64,000 bases of DNA, taken from the NCBI GenBank assembly GCA_003215335.1, contig QCKM01000003.1, positions 156,001 to 220,000 of the forward strand, in the 5' to 3' direction. Of this stretch, positions 28,769 to 37,428 are shown piece after piece. The notes beneath the pieces were generated by a model. That model saw only the letters and a program-made list of their open reading frames with translations, did not search any database and had not been told where the DNA came from. A program made the translations under genes and the position numbers. Origin of the DNA: Prochlorococcus sp. AG-409-P01 (lineage in GTDB: Bacteria > Cyanobacteriota > Cyanobacteriia > PCC-6307 > Cyanobiaceae). Position 1 is the stretch's first letter. Each line of letters begins with the position of its first letter.

Positions 28769-28790
28769 AAGCTTGAGAAGAAGCTTTTTT
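28769..28790 (+). terminator. Hairpin with T-run between ndhA and ndhI
   Basis: AAGCTT, loop GAGAAG, AAGCTT, followed by TTTT. This has the layout of a weak intrinsic terminator or attenuator 73 bp after ndhA, inside what is otherwise a single ndh operon. It may lower downstream expression or mark an RNA processing point. The stem is only 6 bp. Confidence 0.4.
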
Positions 28791-28813
28791 GGGCTTGTTA
28801 AAGGTTTTTAGGC

Positions 28814-29458
28814 ATGTCAGCTTTTCTAAAGCAAGTTCTTGGCTATACAAGCGATGCCATTGACGCAGGGAAATACCTGCTCAAGGGCCTTTCGGTGACC
28901 TTCGACCACATGCGGCGAAGGCCAATTACTGTTCAATATCCATATGAAAAGCTCATCCCTTCAGAGCGTTATCGCGGAAGAATTCACTATGAGTTTGATA
29001 AATGCATTGCCTGTGAGGTATGCGTAAGGGTTTGCCCGATTAATTTGCCAGTTGTTGATTGGGTGATGAACAAAGAGACCAAGAAAAAGGAGCTCAGGAA
29101 TTATTCGATTGATTTTGGAGTATGCATTTTTTGTGGTAACTGCGTGGAGTATTGCCCTACTAATTGTTTGTCTATGACAGAAGAGTATGAGCTTTCTGCA
29201 TTTGATAGGCATAGTCTTAATTTTGACAATGTTGCTTTGGGTCGTTTGCCTACTAGTGTGACTACCGATCCAGCTGTTCAGCCATTAAGGGAGCTTGCTT
29301 ACTTGCCAGTAGGGAAGATCGATCCACATGGAGTTGCTTCTGATCAGCCAAGGGCGGGTCACTTGCCTTCTGATTTATTGAATGGTTTGCAGAAAGAGGC
29401 TCCTTTAGAAAAAAAGTCTGATGTTGAGTTGTCTGATGGAGAAAATCTCAAGGGATGA
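28814..29458 (+). CDS. ndhI: NAD(P)H-quinone oxidoreductase subunit I
   Basis: Carries two [4Fe-4S] clusters passing electrons towards the quinone. Binding motifs [16 protein letters not shown] (about residues 64-79) and [16 protein letters not shown] (about 103-118) are both complete. N-terminal [20 protein letters not shown] is typical. 214 residues with a variable acidic tail. Its stop overlaps the ndhG start by 4 bp. Confidence 0.96.
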   Translation: MSAFLKQVLGYTSDAIDAGKYLLKGLSVTFDHMRRRPITVQYPYEKLIPSERYRGRIHYEFDKCIACEVCVRVCPINLPVVDWVMNKETKKKELRNYSIDFGVCIFCGNCVEYCPTNCLSMTEEYELSAFDRHSLNFDNVALGRLPTSVTTDPAVQPLRELAYLPVGKIDPHGVASDQPRAGHLPSDLLNGLQKEAPLEKKSDVELSDGENLKG

Positions 29459-30057
29459 CTATCGCAACTTCCACTGAGTTGATTTGTTTTTTAGTACTGT
29501 CCACAGTGATAGTGCTAGGCAGCCTGGGTGTTGTTTTGCTTGAAAATATTGTCTACTCAGCATTTATGTTGGGTGGAGTTTTTATGGCTGTTGCTGGTCT
29601 GTATTTGCTTTTAAATGCAAGCTTTGTGGCTGCCGCTCAAGTTTTGGTGTATGTAGGTGCAGTGAATGTTTTGATTATTTTTGCGATTATGTTGGTCAAT
29701 AAGCGTGAAGAACTTAAGCCAATTAAGGGTTTACGGTTGCGAAGGATTGTCTCAGGTGCTGTATGTATTGGTCTTTTAGTACTTTTAGTACGTGTTGCAA
29801 TCATTACTCCATGGCCTCTACCAGGACCAATAGCCATAGGTGAAGAGGCAACAGCTCGTATTGGAGAACATTTATTTACTGATTATCTTTTGCCGTTTGA
29901 GTTGGCATCAGTTCTTTTACTTATGGCAATGATTGGTGCAATTGTTTTAGCTCGTAGAGATGTTTATGATTCCGAACTTTTAGCAGGAGATGATATGAAA
30001 GAAGGTTTAATTGAACAAACACCAACTCCATTGCTTGTTGATAAGTCCTCGCCCTGA
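29455..30057 (+). CDS. ndhG: NAD(P)H-quinone oxidoreductase subunit 6
   Basis: NuoJ-type proton-channel membrane subunit with five hydrophobic helices. [23 protein letters not shown] and [23 protein letters not shown] are the conserved segments. 200 residues. ATG overlaps the ndhI stop (ATGA), and ndhE follows after 38 bp. Confidence 0.95.
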   Translation: MTIATSTELICFLVLSTVIVLGSLGVVLLENIVYSAFMLGGVFMAVAGLYLLLNASFVAAAQVLVYVGAVNVLIIFAIMLVNKREELKPIKGLRLRRIVSGAVCIGLLVLLVRVAIITPWPLPGPIAIGEEATARIGEHLFTDYLLPFELASVLLLMAMIGAIVLARRDVYDSELLAGDDMKEGLIEQTPTPLLVDKSSP

Positions 30058-30095
30058 CTTTTTTAACTGCTTTTGCTACTTTCCTGACTCCTCTC

Positions 30096-30425
30096 ATGTT
30101 TGATTTGTCTCAAGGTATTCTTTCTCTTCAGGCATACCTTCTGCTTGCTGCATTTCTTTTTTGTATTGGTGTTTGGGGTTTAATTAATAGTCGTAATGCA
30201 GTCAGGGTTTTGATGAGTATTGAGTTAATGCTTAATGCAGTCAATTTAAATCTGATGGCTTTCTCCTCATATCTTGATGGCAACTTAATTAGAGGTCAGG
30301 TTTTTGCAGTTTTTGTAATTACGGTTGCTGCAGCTGAAGCCGCAGTTGGTCTCGCAATACTTCTTTCTTTATATAGAAACCGTGTAACAGTTGATATGGA
30401 GCAATTTAACTTGTTGCGTTGGTAG
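30096..30425 (+). CDS. ndhE: NAD(P)H-quinone oxidoreductase subunit 4L
   Basis: NuoK homologue of 109 residues with three transmembrane helices. [20 protein letters not shown] has the conserved membrane Glu, and [20 protein letters not shown] holds the second one. Last gene of the ndh run; nadK begins 10 bp later on the same strand. Confidence 0.96.
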   Translation: MFDLSQGILSLQAYLLLAAFLFCIGVWGLINSRNAVRVLMSIELMLNAVNLNLMAFSSYLDGNLIRGQVFAVFVITVAAAEAAVGLAILLSLYRNRVTVDMEQFNLLRW

Positions 30426-30435
30426 GAATAAGCAT

Positions 30436-31374
30436 ATGCACCTTGGTTTGGTATGGGTAATCTTTCGGGAAGACAGTTATACAGCAAAAGTTCAAGCGGA
30501 AATCTTTTCTAAGGAGTTACAAGATTTTGATATTAAAGTTGTCATTGCGATGAGTGGATTGAGTGTTAACCCTTTTCCTTCTTTGTTGGCGGGAGAAGAA
30601 GATTTGCCTGATGTTGCTGTAGTGCTTGGGGGTGATGGAACTGTGTTACGTGCTGCGCACCATCTTTCTATACACAATGTACCTATTCTAACTTTTAATA
30701 TTGGTGGAAATTTGGGATTTTTGACTCATGAAGGTCAGCTTTTAAAGAGTGAAGAACTTCTACAGCGTCTATTTAGTGATAGTTTTGCAATGCAACGAAG
30801 GATGATGCTTAAAGCGGTTGTTAATGCTTCATCAGATTTAAGTTTAACTGCTGAAAATAATAGTTACGTCAACTCTTTTAAAGACTCTCATTATGCTTTA
30901 AATGATTTTTATATGCGTTCTTATCGAGATCAGGAATCTCCGACTATTGGTCTCGAACTAGAGATAGATGGTGAGGTGGTTGATCATTATCGTGGCGACG
31001 GCTTAATTATTTCTACCCCTACAGGTTCCACAGGATATTCAATGGCTGCAGGGGGACCGATTTTGCATCCTGGTATAGATGCCATCATTTTAAATCCGAT
31101 TTGCCCTATGAGCCTTTCGAGTAGACCTGTAGTTGTTCCACCTGCATCAAGATTGGAAATCAGGCCACTTGAAGACAGGACTTCAATGGTCAAGCTTTGG
31201 AAAGACGGGGCAAGTGCTGCTTTGTTAGAACCAGGACAATCATGTGAAGTTATTCGATCAAAACATGATGCACTAATGATTGTTTTGGAACAGAGTCCTT
31301 CTTATTACAGGACTCTTTCTCAAAAGTTGCACTGGGCAGGCAGCTTGAGTGAAAGGAAACCCTCAGAAACTTGA
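30436..31374 (+). CDS. nadK: NAD kinase
   Basis: Makes NADP from NAD and [19 protein letters not shown] carries the GGDGT motif, [13 protein letters not shown] and [20 protein letters not shown] are the other family blocks. Start at the ATG of [13 protein letters not shown] (312 residues); the frame is open earlier but lies inside ndhE. Adjacent to ndhE, so NADP supply may be co-expressed with NDH-1. Cyanobacteria usually have two nadK types; this is one of them. Confidence 0.93.
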   Translation: MHLGLVWVIFREDSYTAKVQAEIFSKELQDFDIKVVIAMSGLSVNPFPSLLAGEEDLPDVAVVLGGDGTVLRAAHHLSIHNVPILTFNIGGNLGFLTHEGQLLKSEELLQRLFSDSFAMQRRMMLKAVVNASSDLSLTAENNSYVNSFKDSHYALNDFYMRSYRDQESPTIGLELEIDGEVVDHYRGDGLIISTPTGSTGYSMAAGGPILHPGIDAIILNPICPMSLSSRPVVVPPASRLEIRPLEDRTSMVKLWKDGASAALLEPGQSCEVIRSKHDALMIVLEQSPSYYRTLSQKLHWAGSLSERKPSET

Positions 31375-31379
31375 ATTAG

Positions 31380-31883
31380 ATGGCTTTGGAGATCGAAAGA
31401 CGTTTCCTTGTTTCAGGAGATTCTTGGAAGACTTTCGTTAGCAATGCACATACCTTGAAGCAGGCTTACCTGGCTTCATGCATTAATGGATTAATTGTGA
31501 GGTTGAGAATTATTGATGCTGAATTGGCCTGGCTAACGCTGAAGGCACCTGCAGAAGGGATTTCCACCTATGAATTTGAGTACCCAATTCCCTTGGCGGA
31601 TGCAGAAAGTATTTGGGAGCTGACTCAAGAACGAATTGCTAAGACTCGTTTTGAATTAAGTCTTCCAGGAGGCAAATGGGTTGTTGATTGCTTTGGAGGT
31701 AGAAATGCACCTTTAGTTTTGGCGGAAGTGGAGTTGTCTTCAATTGATGCTCCGATAGATGTCCCTTCTTGGTGCTGGAAGGAGGTCACAGGAGAATTCA
31801 CTTGGAGTAATGCAGCTTTGGCACAGACACCCCTTGCTAGTTGGCCTGAAAATATGAGAAGAGTTAATAGGCTTTACGACTAA
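31380..31883 (+). CDS. CYTH-domain protein (triphosphate tunnel metalloenzyme family)
   Basis: 167 residues starting MALEIERRFLV, the ExExR/K signature of the CYTH family, followed by alternating charged strands (VRLRIIDAELAWLTLK, YEFEYPIP, WVVDCFGG, LAEVELSS). Bacterial short CYTH proteins are often inorganic triphosphatases; the substrate here is inferred only. Starts 5 bp after nadK on the same strand, a pairing that suggests co-transcription. Confidence 0.85.
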   Translation: MALEIERRFLVSGDSWKTFVSNAHTLKQAYLASCINGLIVRLRIIDAELAWLTLKAPAEGISTYEFEYPIPLADAESIWELTQERIAKTRFELSLPGGKWVVDCFGGRNAPLVLAEVELSSIDAPIDVPSWCWKEVTGEFTWSNAALAQTPLASWPENMRRVNRLYD

Positions 31884-31939
31884 AAGTAGACTCGATCCTT
31901 TATATTCTATTTATATTTCAGCCTCTTCTTTTAGAGGTT

Positions 31940-32158
31940 TTGGCAGTCAAGGCTGCAGGTAGGCATCGTTTGTTTGGTTTGTACGACAATGACGGCATCC
32001 TGCGCTTTATTGGGCGAGATAGGGAGGCCTGCGTGGATTATGCGGAGTTATTTGGCCTTCAAGCAGGGTGTGCATTGATGTCATTGCCTGAGCCAAGCAA
32101 GGTTCCTATCAAGACTCGTCGGAGGCCTCGGAGGCGTCTGGCAATGAGCAGCAATTAA
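31940..32158 (+). CDS. Small conserved protein of unknown function
   Basis: 72 residues from a TTG start after a TAGAGG element. The core RHRLFGLYDNDGILRFIGRDREACVDYAELF looks like a small folded domain, followed by a basic tail KTRRRPRRR. I do not recognise a family beyond an impression of picocyanobacterial conservation. The last 50 bp overlap the end of the PedR-like gene on the other strand. Confidence 0.6.
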   Translation: MAVKAAGRHRLFGLYDNDGILRFIGRDREACVDYAELFGLQAGCALMSLPEPSKVPIKTRRRPRRRLAMSSN

Positions 32159-32393
32159 ATCCATCTCGGCATATTTTGCCGTGATCCATTGCCCAGTTAA
32201 GTAGAGCAACCCTATTTTTTGAGCCTGTTTTTGTGAACATGTTGCTCACATGGTTATCTACTGTCCTTTTGCTGATCGTTAGCAGTTCAGCGATTTCTTG
32301 ATTGGTCAGGCCAGTAGCTACATGGTTGATGATTTCCATCTCCCTTGCAGAAAGGGATATCTGGGCTGAGTTAGGCACTTCGCCTGTAAACAT
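32109..32393 (-). CDS. pedR: PedR-like LuxR-type regulator (no receiver domain)
   Basis: 94-residue protein made almost only of a LuxR HTH: LSAREMEIINHVATGLTNQEIAELL then KRTVDNHVSNMFTKTGSKNR. A Cys-containing tail (KICRDGFNCCSLP) follows. PedR of Synechocystis is a small LuxR protein whose activity follows photosynthetic electron flow through thiol chemistry; size and Cys tail fit that, and the symbol is an inference. Divergent from metF with an 88-bp gap. Confidence 0.75.
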   Translation of the reverse strand: MFTGEVPNSAQISLSAREMEIINHVATGLTNQEIAELLTISKRTVDNHVSNMFTKTGSKNRVALLNWAMDHGKICRDGFNCCSLPDASEASDES

Positions 32394-32481
32394 GTCCTCC
32401 CTATCGACGCCTGATTCTTATATTAGGCAGACTGCGGGTTTAGCGATCATCCATAGTGAGTATGGTTAAGGTTTTTGGGTT

Positions 32482-33375
32482 TTGACCTCTGGTCTGCAGC
32501 GCTCCATTGAGAACGGAGTCGTAACAATTACAGCTGAGATCATGCCACCTCGTGGTGGCGACGCTTCTCATTCCCTTGCTATGGCGAAGGGTCTGAAAGG
32601 ACTAGTGCATGCAATAAATGTGACCGATGGCAGCAGGGCCGTTATGAGGATGAGCAGTCTTGCTATGTGCAAATTGTTAATAGAGGCTGGATTAGAGCCT
32701 GTTTTGCAGATGGCTTGTCGGGATAGGAACCGTATTGCTCTTCAGGCCGACCTTCTAGGGGCACAAGCTTTAGGTATTCGTAATGTTTTGTGCTTAACAG
32801 GAGACCCGGTGCGTGTTGGTGATCAGCCTGATGCAAGGCCAGTGCATGATTATGAATCGGTGAGATTGCTTGAACTTGTACAAGCTTTTAATCAATCAAA
32901 AGATCCTGTTTCCGGCCATTTGCCAGATGGGGGAACAACGTTATTCCCTGGTGCAGCAGCAGATCCAAATTGCCTTAGCTTTTCTGGTTTACGTCGAAGG
33001 TTGGAACGAAAAAAGGATGCGGGTGCGCGCTTTTTGCAAACACAAATGGTTATGGAGCCTGCAGTTTTGGAAAGGTTTTGTAGAGAGGTGGCAAATCCTC
33101 TTGAACTTCCAGTTTTGGCCGGCGTATTTTTGTTGAAGTCCGCTAGGAATGCCTGTTTTATTAATCGAGTTGTACCTGGTGCTTGTATTCCAGACTCTTT
33201 AGTGAATCGATTAGAAGAGTCTCCTGATCCCCGTCGTGAGGGCATCAAAATTGCGGCTGAACAAGTTCAGAGTTATTTGAACTTGGCTCAGGGGGTTCAT
33301 TTAATGGCTGTAAAAGCAGAGGAGCTGATTCCAGAGATTCTGGAATCAGCTGGAATTAGCTTGCAGCAGCTGTGA
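32482..33375 (+). CDS. metF: 5,10-methylenetetrahydrofolate reductase
   Basis: Flavoprotein making 5-methyl-THF for methionine synthesis. TITAEIMPPRGGDASHSLAMA, VLCLTGDPVRVGD, AGARFLQTQMVME and LPVLAGVFLLKSARNACFIN follow the barrel order of the family. 297 residues from a TTG start. The last 20 bp overlap the convergent nucleotidyltransferase gene, and a 13-bp inverted repeat lies in the last 18 codons. Confidence 0.9.
   Translation: MTSGLQRSIENGVVTITAEIMPPRGGDASHSLAMAKGLKGLVHAINVTDGSRAVMRMSSLAMCKLLIEAGLEPVLQMACRDRNRIALQADLLGAQALGIRNVLCLTGDPVRVGDQPDARPVHDYESVRLLELVQAFNQSKDPVSGHLPDGGTTLFPGAAADPNCLSFSGLRRRLERKKDAGARFLQTQMVMEPAVLERFCREVANPLELPVLAGVFLLKSARNACFINRVVPGACIPDSLVNRLEESPDPRREGIKIAAEQVQSYLNLAQGVHLMAVKAEELIPEILESAGISLQQL
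33323..33351 (+). repeat. 13-bp perfect inverted repeat in the metF 3' end
   Basis: AGCTGATTCCAGA, three bases GAT, then its exact complement. It lies just before the 20-bp overlap of convergent coding ends at 33356-33375. There is no T-run on either side, so the hairpin may act as a barrier or an end-protecting stem rather than a standard terminator. Confidence 0.7.
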
Positions 33376-34534
33376 GGTCAGTGCCAAGAAGTTCTGCCAT
33401 TGCTTTTTGCTGAGGGGATGGTTCGACAAGATCTTGTCTTCTGGCATCAGTTATGAGCCAATCAAGAGCAGCTTCTTGAAGGTCAAAATGATTCCCATTC
33501 TTGCCCACGCAGTAACGACCAAATACAAGTTTTTCTACTAATTGAACCCCAGGTCCGATTCTTGAATAATCAAATATAATTGAATTATCAATAGTAGCTC
33601 CTTCACATATACAACAACTTGGCCCAATCATTGATGGGCCAATAATAGTTGCACCGTCTTCGATGCGAGTCATTCCACCCACATAGATTGGCCCTTGGAC
33701 TTTAATTTTGTCCCAATTAGCAGCTACATTAAGACCTGTATAAACCCCCGGTCTAATTTCTTTTCCTGGTATTTTAATTTGCCTAACTTCTCCTTGTAAA
33801 ACACTCCGAATTGCCTGCCAATAGTCTGGAACTTTGCCAATATCCACCCATTCAAAATCCATTGGAAGTGCGTAAAATGGTGCTCCATTTTGAACTAGCT
33901 TAGGGAATAGGTCCGATCCGATATCGAATGGCTTCCCTGAGGGTATATGCTCAAAAATTTCCGGTTCGAATAGATAGATCCCTGTATTAATAGTGTCTCC
34001 TAATGCTTCTTTAATAGAAGGCTTTTCTTGAAAAGCCTTTACTCGATCATTGTCATCTGTAACTACTACTCCATAACTGCTTACTTGATCTTTTGGGACT
34101 CTTTTTGTAATGAGGCTTGCTAAAGCACCTTTTGCCTTGTGACGTTTAACTGCTTCAGTCAGATCGAGATCTATTAATGCATCACCACAAAGAACTACAA
34201 ACGTGTCATCAAAGAATTCCTGGAAATCTTGGATTTTCTTTAAGCCTCCGGCTGATCCAAGAGCATCACCAATAAGTTCTCCTTCTTCAATACGACCTTC
34301 AAAGCTGTAGGCGATTTCAACACCAAAACGTTGGCCATCTCGAAAATAGTTCTCGATTTCTTCTGCCAGGTGAGAGACATTCACCATTACTTCTTTGAAA
34401 TTGTGCTCCTTAAGCAACTCCAACAGAAACTCCATTACGGGTTTCTGAAGAATTGGAATCATTGGTTTGGGGATCACGTGGGTGATCGGCTGGACTCGAG
34501 TCCCTTTGCCGGCCGCCAGGATCATCGCCTTCAT
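33356..34534 (-). CDS. NDP-sugar pyrophosphorylase / mannose-1-phosphate guanylyltransferase-like
   Basis: Nucleotidyltransferase of 392 residues. MKAMILAAGKGTRVQPITHVIPKPM holds the signature loop; LCGDALIDLDL the metal-binding Asp; AFQEKPS and NTGIYLFEPEIF follow. A C-terminal left-handed beta-helix (GATIIGPSMIGPSC, GATIDNSIIFDYSRIG) resembles GDP-mannose pyrophosphorylases. The sugar cannot be decided from sequence. It follows scpA by 56 bp on the same strand and overlaps metF at the 3' end. Confidence 0.85.
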   Translation of the reverse strand: MKAMILAAGKGTRVQPITHVIPKPMIPILQKPVMEFLLELLKEHNFKEVMVNVSHLAEEIENYFRDGQRFGVEIAYSFEGRIEEGELIGDALGSAGGLKKIQDFQEFFDDTFVVLCGDALIDLDLTEAVKRHKAKGALASLITKRVPKDQVSSYGVVVTDDNDRVKAFQEKPSIKEALGDTINTGIYLFEPEIFEHIPSGKPFDIGSDLFPKLVQNGAPFYALPMDFEWVDIGKVPDYWQAIRSVLQGEVRQIKIPGKEIRPGVYTGLNVAANWDKIKVQGPIYVGGMTRIEDGATIIGPSMIGPSCCICEGATIDNSIIFDYSRIGPGVQLVEKLVFGRYCVGKNGNHFDLQEAALDWLITDARRQDLVEPSPQQKAMAELLGTDLTAAAS

Positions 34535-34590
34535 TGGCGTTGTAGGACTCAGCTGATCAAGACAACATAGACGCCCTTTTAGCTTCCCCT

Positions 34591-35493
34591 TTATGCAGCA
34601 GCCGGAGTGGCATCTGGCACGTTCATCCTTTCAAGTGGAAGTTGGGCGAAAGTTCCTGGAGATAGCAGTCGTTTTAAATGAAGAGGGGCGTAGAGAGATC
34701 CCTCTTGTTGCAGTTCTATTTTGCCTTGCGAACAAAGAAATAGCAGTGCCCAAAAAACCCCCACCCGATCTTTATCAAGGTCTTCGGATGCGACTTGTTC
34801 CCACTGGCAAACTAATTTTTCAAAATCAACCCAATGCAAAGCTTGTTCCCAATTGTTGAGGAATATTCCTAAGGCAGCAGTAGTTTCAGGCAGCTTTTCG
34901 CGATGAGCCAATGCGGTGACCTGGGCAATTGCTTCTCTTTCTGAAAAGCGCTTATGTCTTTTTCGACGGCGGTGAAGTAGTTCATCAGATTCGATTTGCT
35001 CTGCAATTGATTCGAGTTGCTCAATAAGTTCACCTAGTGTCACCGGTCGACGTAAAGGAGGAGGTGCCACTGGCCGTCGCAAGAGTCGTCGTTCAGGCCA
35101 CTTAGGGAGGGCAAAGCTGGAGTCCAACCAGTCTTGATGAATTAGTTCCGGTTCAAATTCTTCAGCAAAAGGCTCTGGGGGAAAGGCTTGAGATTCAAGA
35201 ACCTCTGCTTTTAAGCTAACTAGTACAGAAGCTGCTAGGAAGGCTTCACTACTGTCGGCAAGATCTTGCTCGTAGCTACCTCCATGAACCTTGTTGTTTT
35301 GAGCAGCAACTTTTCTGGGGACTTCAATTCTTTGGCGAAGCTGATCAAGGAATCCATCTATCACTGCTATGACATCCACATCCCAAGGATCTAAATCACC
35401 ACGTTGAGCAGCATCTTGAAGTAAGCGAATAGCCAACCTGGCACCTGAGTCGGTACCTGTCTTTAGCCCGTCATCTTGCAAAGTAGAGATCAC
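34591..35493 (-). CDS. scpA: Segregation and condensation protein A
   Basis: Kleisin subunit of the SMC complex that condenses and separates chromosomes. GARLAIRLLQDAAQRGDLDPWDVDVIAVIDGF is the N-terminal SMC-contacting block, SSEAFLAASVLVSLKAEVLESQAF the middle, and FWALLFLCSQGKIELQQEGSLYAPLHL the C-terminal winged helix. 300 residues. scpB is not adjacent. The 164-bp gap upstream of it shows no further gene. Confidence 0.88.
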   Translation of the reverse strand: MISTLQDDGLKTGTDSGARLAIRLLQDAAQRGDLDPWDVDVIAVIDGFLDQLRQRIEVPRKVAAQNNKVHGGSYEQDLADSSEAFLAASVLVSLKAEVLESQAFPPEPFAEEFEPELIHQDWLDSSFALPKWPERRLLRRPVAPPPLRRPVTLGELIEQLESIAEQIESDELLHRRRKRHKRFSEREAIAQVTALAHREKLPETTAALGIFLNNWEQALHWVDFEKLVCQWEQVASEDLDKDRVGVFWALLFLCSQGKIELQQEGSLYAPLHLKRLLSPGTFAQLPLERMNVPDATPAAA

Positions 35494-35657
35494 TCTTGAT
35501 AGAGGTTTTGGATGCGATGGTTAAAGTTGGAATTGACCCGCATGGGTTGTTTAGGCTCAGCTCTAGAGAAAATCAATAGATGTTTTTTGCAAATTACGGT
35601 TATTAGATTTTGCTGGCAATAATTAGTGCGTCAGAAGTTTGAAGTTTGTTACTCGAC

Positions 35658-37340
35658 TTAATTGGTTTTTTCAGTTCCGTTTAAGAGGCTTGGGGAGGGG
35701 ATGATTGCTGGTGCAAGGTAGTTTCTACGTATTAATTGAGCACTTGGGTTCTTTAGGCTTTCCATTGCTATGACATCTCTTTTGACCAGTGCTTCTATTG
35801 AGGATGTATAACTGTCTGTCATTAGCCTGGGGTAAAGCCCTATCCCAATGATGGGAACCAATAAACAGCCAATGATGTAGATCTCTCTTGGTTCTGCATC
35901 TATCAATTTGGTGGTGGATAAAAGTTGAGCATTTTCTTTTCCGAAAAATATCTCTCGCAACATTGAGAGTAGGTAGATCGGGGTAAGGATGACTCCAATC
36001 GCAGCAAAGGCTGCGATTACTATTCTGAATGGAAGGGTAAAGGCTTCATCAGTTACAAACCCTGCAAAAACCATCAGCTCAGAAATAAATCCACTCATTC
36101 CTGGTAGGGCGAGAGAAGCTAGAGAGCAGACGGTCCAAAGAGCGAACATTATTCGCATTTTTTGCCCTACGCCTCCCATTTCATCTAGTTGAAGAGTGTG
36201 GGTGCGGTCATATGTTGCACCGACAAGGAAAAATAGGCTTGCCCCAATAAGACCATGGCTGATCATTTGGAGCATTGCTCCACTGGTGCCAAGAGTGCTG
36301 AAACTGCCTATTCCTATGAGGACGAAACCCATATGACTGATTGAGCTATAAGCAATTTTTCTTTTGAGATTACGTTGAGCAAAAGAGGTCAGAGCTGCAT
36401 AAATGATATTTACAACTCCAAGGATTATTAGAAGTGGTGCAAACTGGGCATGAGCTTCCGGAAGCAGTTGAGCATTAAAACGTAAGAGTGCATAGCCTCC
36501 CATCTTGAGAAGGATCCCTGCAAGCAGCATGTGAACTGGTGCAGTTGCTTCTCCATGCGCATCCGGCAGCCAAGTATGTAAAGGAACTATTGGGAGCTTG
36601 ACACCAAAGGCAATAAGCAAGCCTGAATAACAAAGAACTTGAAAGCCTTCTCCGAAATTCTTTTGACTTAAGTTGATGAATTCAAAGTTTGGCGTATCTC
36701 CACCAAAGAAACCCATTGCGAGGGCAACGATAAGAATAAAAAGAGAGCTCCCCGCTGTATAAATTATGAATTTGGTGGCGGCATATTGACGTTTCTTCCC
36801 ACCCCAAATTGCTAGTAAGAGATAAACAGGTATCAGTTCAAGCTCCCAGGCTAAGAAGAACAGGATCATGTCTTGAACAGCAAAAACTGCAATCTGGCCG
36901 CCATCCATGGCCAGAATTAAGAAGAAAAAGAGTTTTGGCTTGAAGGAGACCGGCCATGCTGCCAGAACAGCTAAAGCGGTGATGAAACTAGTCAGCAAAA
37001 TGAGCGGCATGCTTAGCCCATCTGCCCCTACTGCCCAGGTAAGGCCAAGGTCAGGAAGCCAGCTGACCCTTTCTGCTAGTTGAAGATTGTCAATACTTGG
37101 GTCATAGCCATAGATATAAGCCAAGACGGTTATCAAGAAGGTTGTCAAGGCAATGCCTAGAGCAAACCAACGAACCTGTTTGCCCTCTCCCTTGTCAGGG
37201 ATGAATGGCACTAAAAATGCCCCAACAATTGGGAAAAGGATAGAAAGGCTAAGCCATGGGAAATTGTTGCTCAAGTGGTTAGTCCCGAGCGATAAATCAC
37301 TATCTAGAAATGTTCCGAGGATCAACTCCTGCACGGACAA
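35658..37340 (-). CDS. ndhD: NAD(P)H-quinone oxidoreductase chain 4
   Basis: Antiporter-like proton-pumping subunit of NDH-1, about 14 transmembrane helices, 560 residues. [39 protein letters not shown] with the conserved membrane Glu, [18 protein letters not shown] and [16 protein letters not shown] are family segments. Located directly downstream of ndhF (88 bp), the arrangement I associate with the D1/F1 pair of respiration and cyclic flow. Confidence 0.95.
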   Translation of the reverse strand: MSVQELILGTFLDSDLSLGTNHLSNNFPWLSLSILFPIVGAFLVPFIPDKGEGKQVRWFALGIALTTFLITVLAYIYGYDPSIDNLQLAERVSWLPDLGLTWAVGADGLSMPLILLTSFITALAVLAAWPVSFKPKLFFFLILAMDGGQIAVFAVQDMILFFLAWELELIPVYLLLAIWGGKKRQYAATKFIIYTAGSSLFILIVALAMGFFGGDTPNFEFINLSQKNFGEGFQVLCYSGLLIAFGVKLPIVPLHTWLPDAHGEATAPVHMLLAGILLKMGGYALLRFNAQLLPEAHAQFAPLLIILGVVNIIYAALTSFAQRNLKRKIAYSSISHMGFVLIGIGSFSTLGTSGAMLQMISHGLIGASLFFLVGATYDRTHTLQLDEMGGVGQKMRIMFALWTVCSLASLALPGMSGFISELMVFAGFVTDEAFTLPFRIVIAAFAAIGVILTPIYLLSMLREIFFGKENAQLLSTTKLIDAEPREIYIIGCLLVPIIGIGLYPRLMTDSYTSSIEALVKRDVIAMESLKNPSAQLIRRNYLAPAIIPSPSLLNGTEKTN

Positions 37341-37428
37341 CTTTGCTTAGCACTTTTTGGAGTGTAGAAATACTTTGCGGTCTGGCATCGTCTAGATAGG
37401 CGTTGAAACACACAAATCAAAAGAATTT

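Noticed and set aside
28712-28810. Short + strand frame between ndhA and ndhI
   Set aside because: It overlaps the hairpin, has no ribosome site and no similarity to small NDH-1 subunits.
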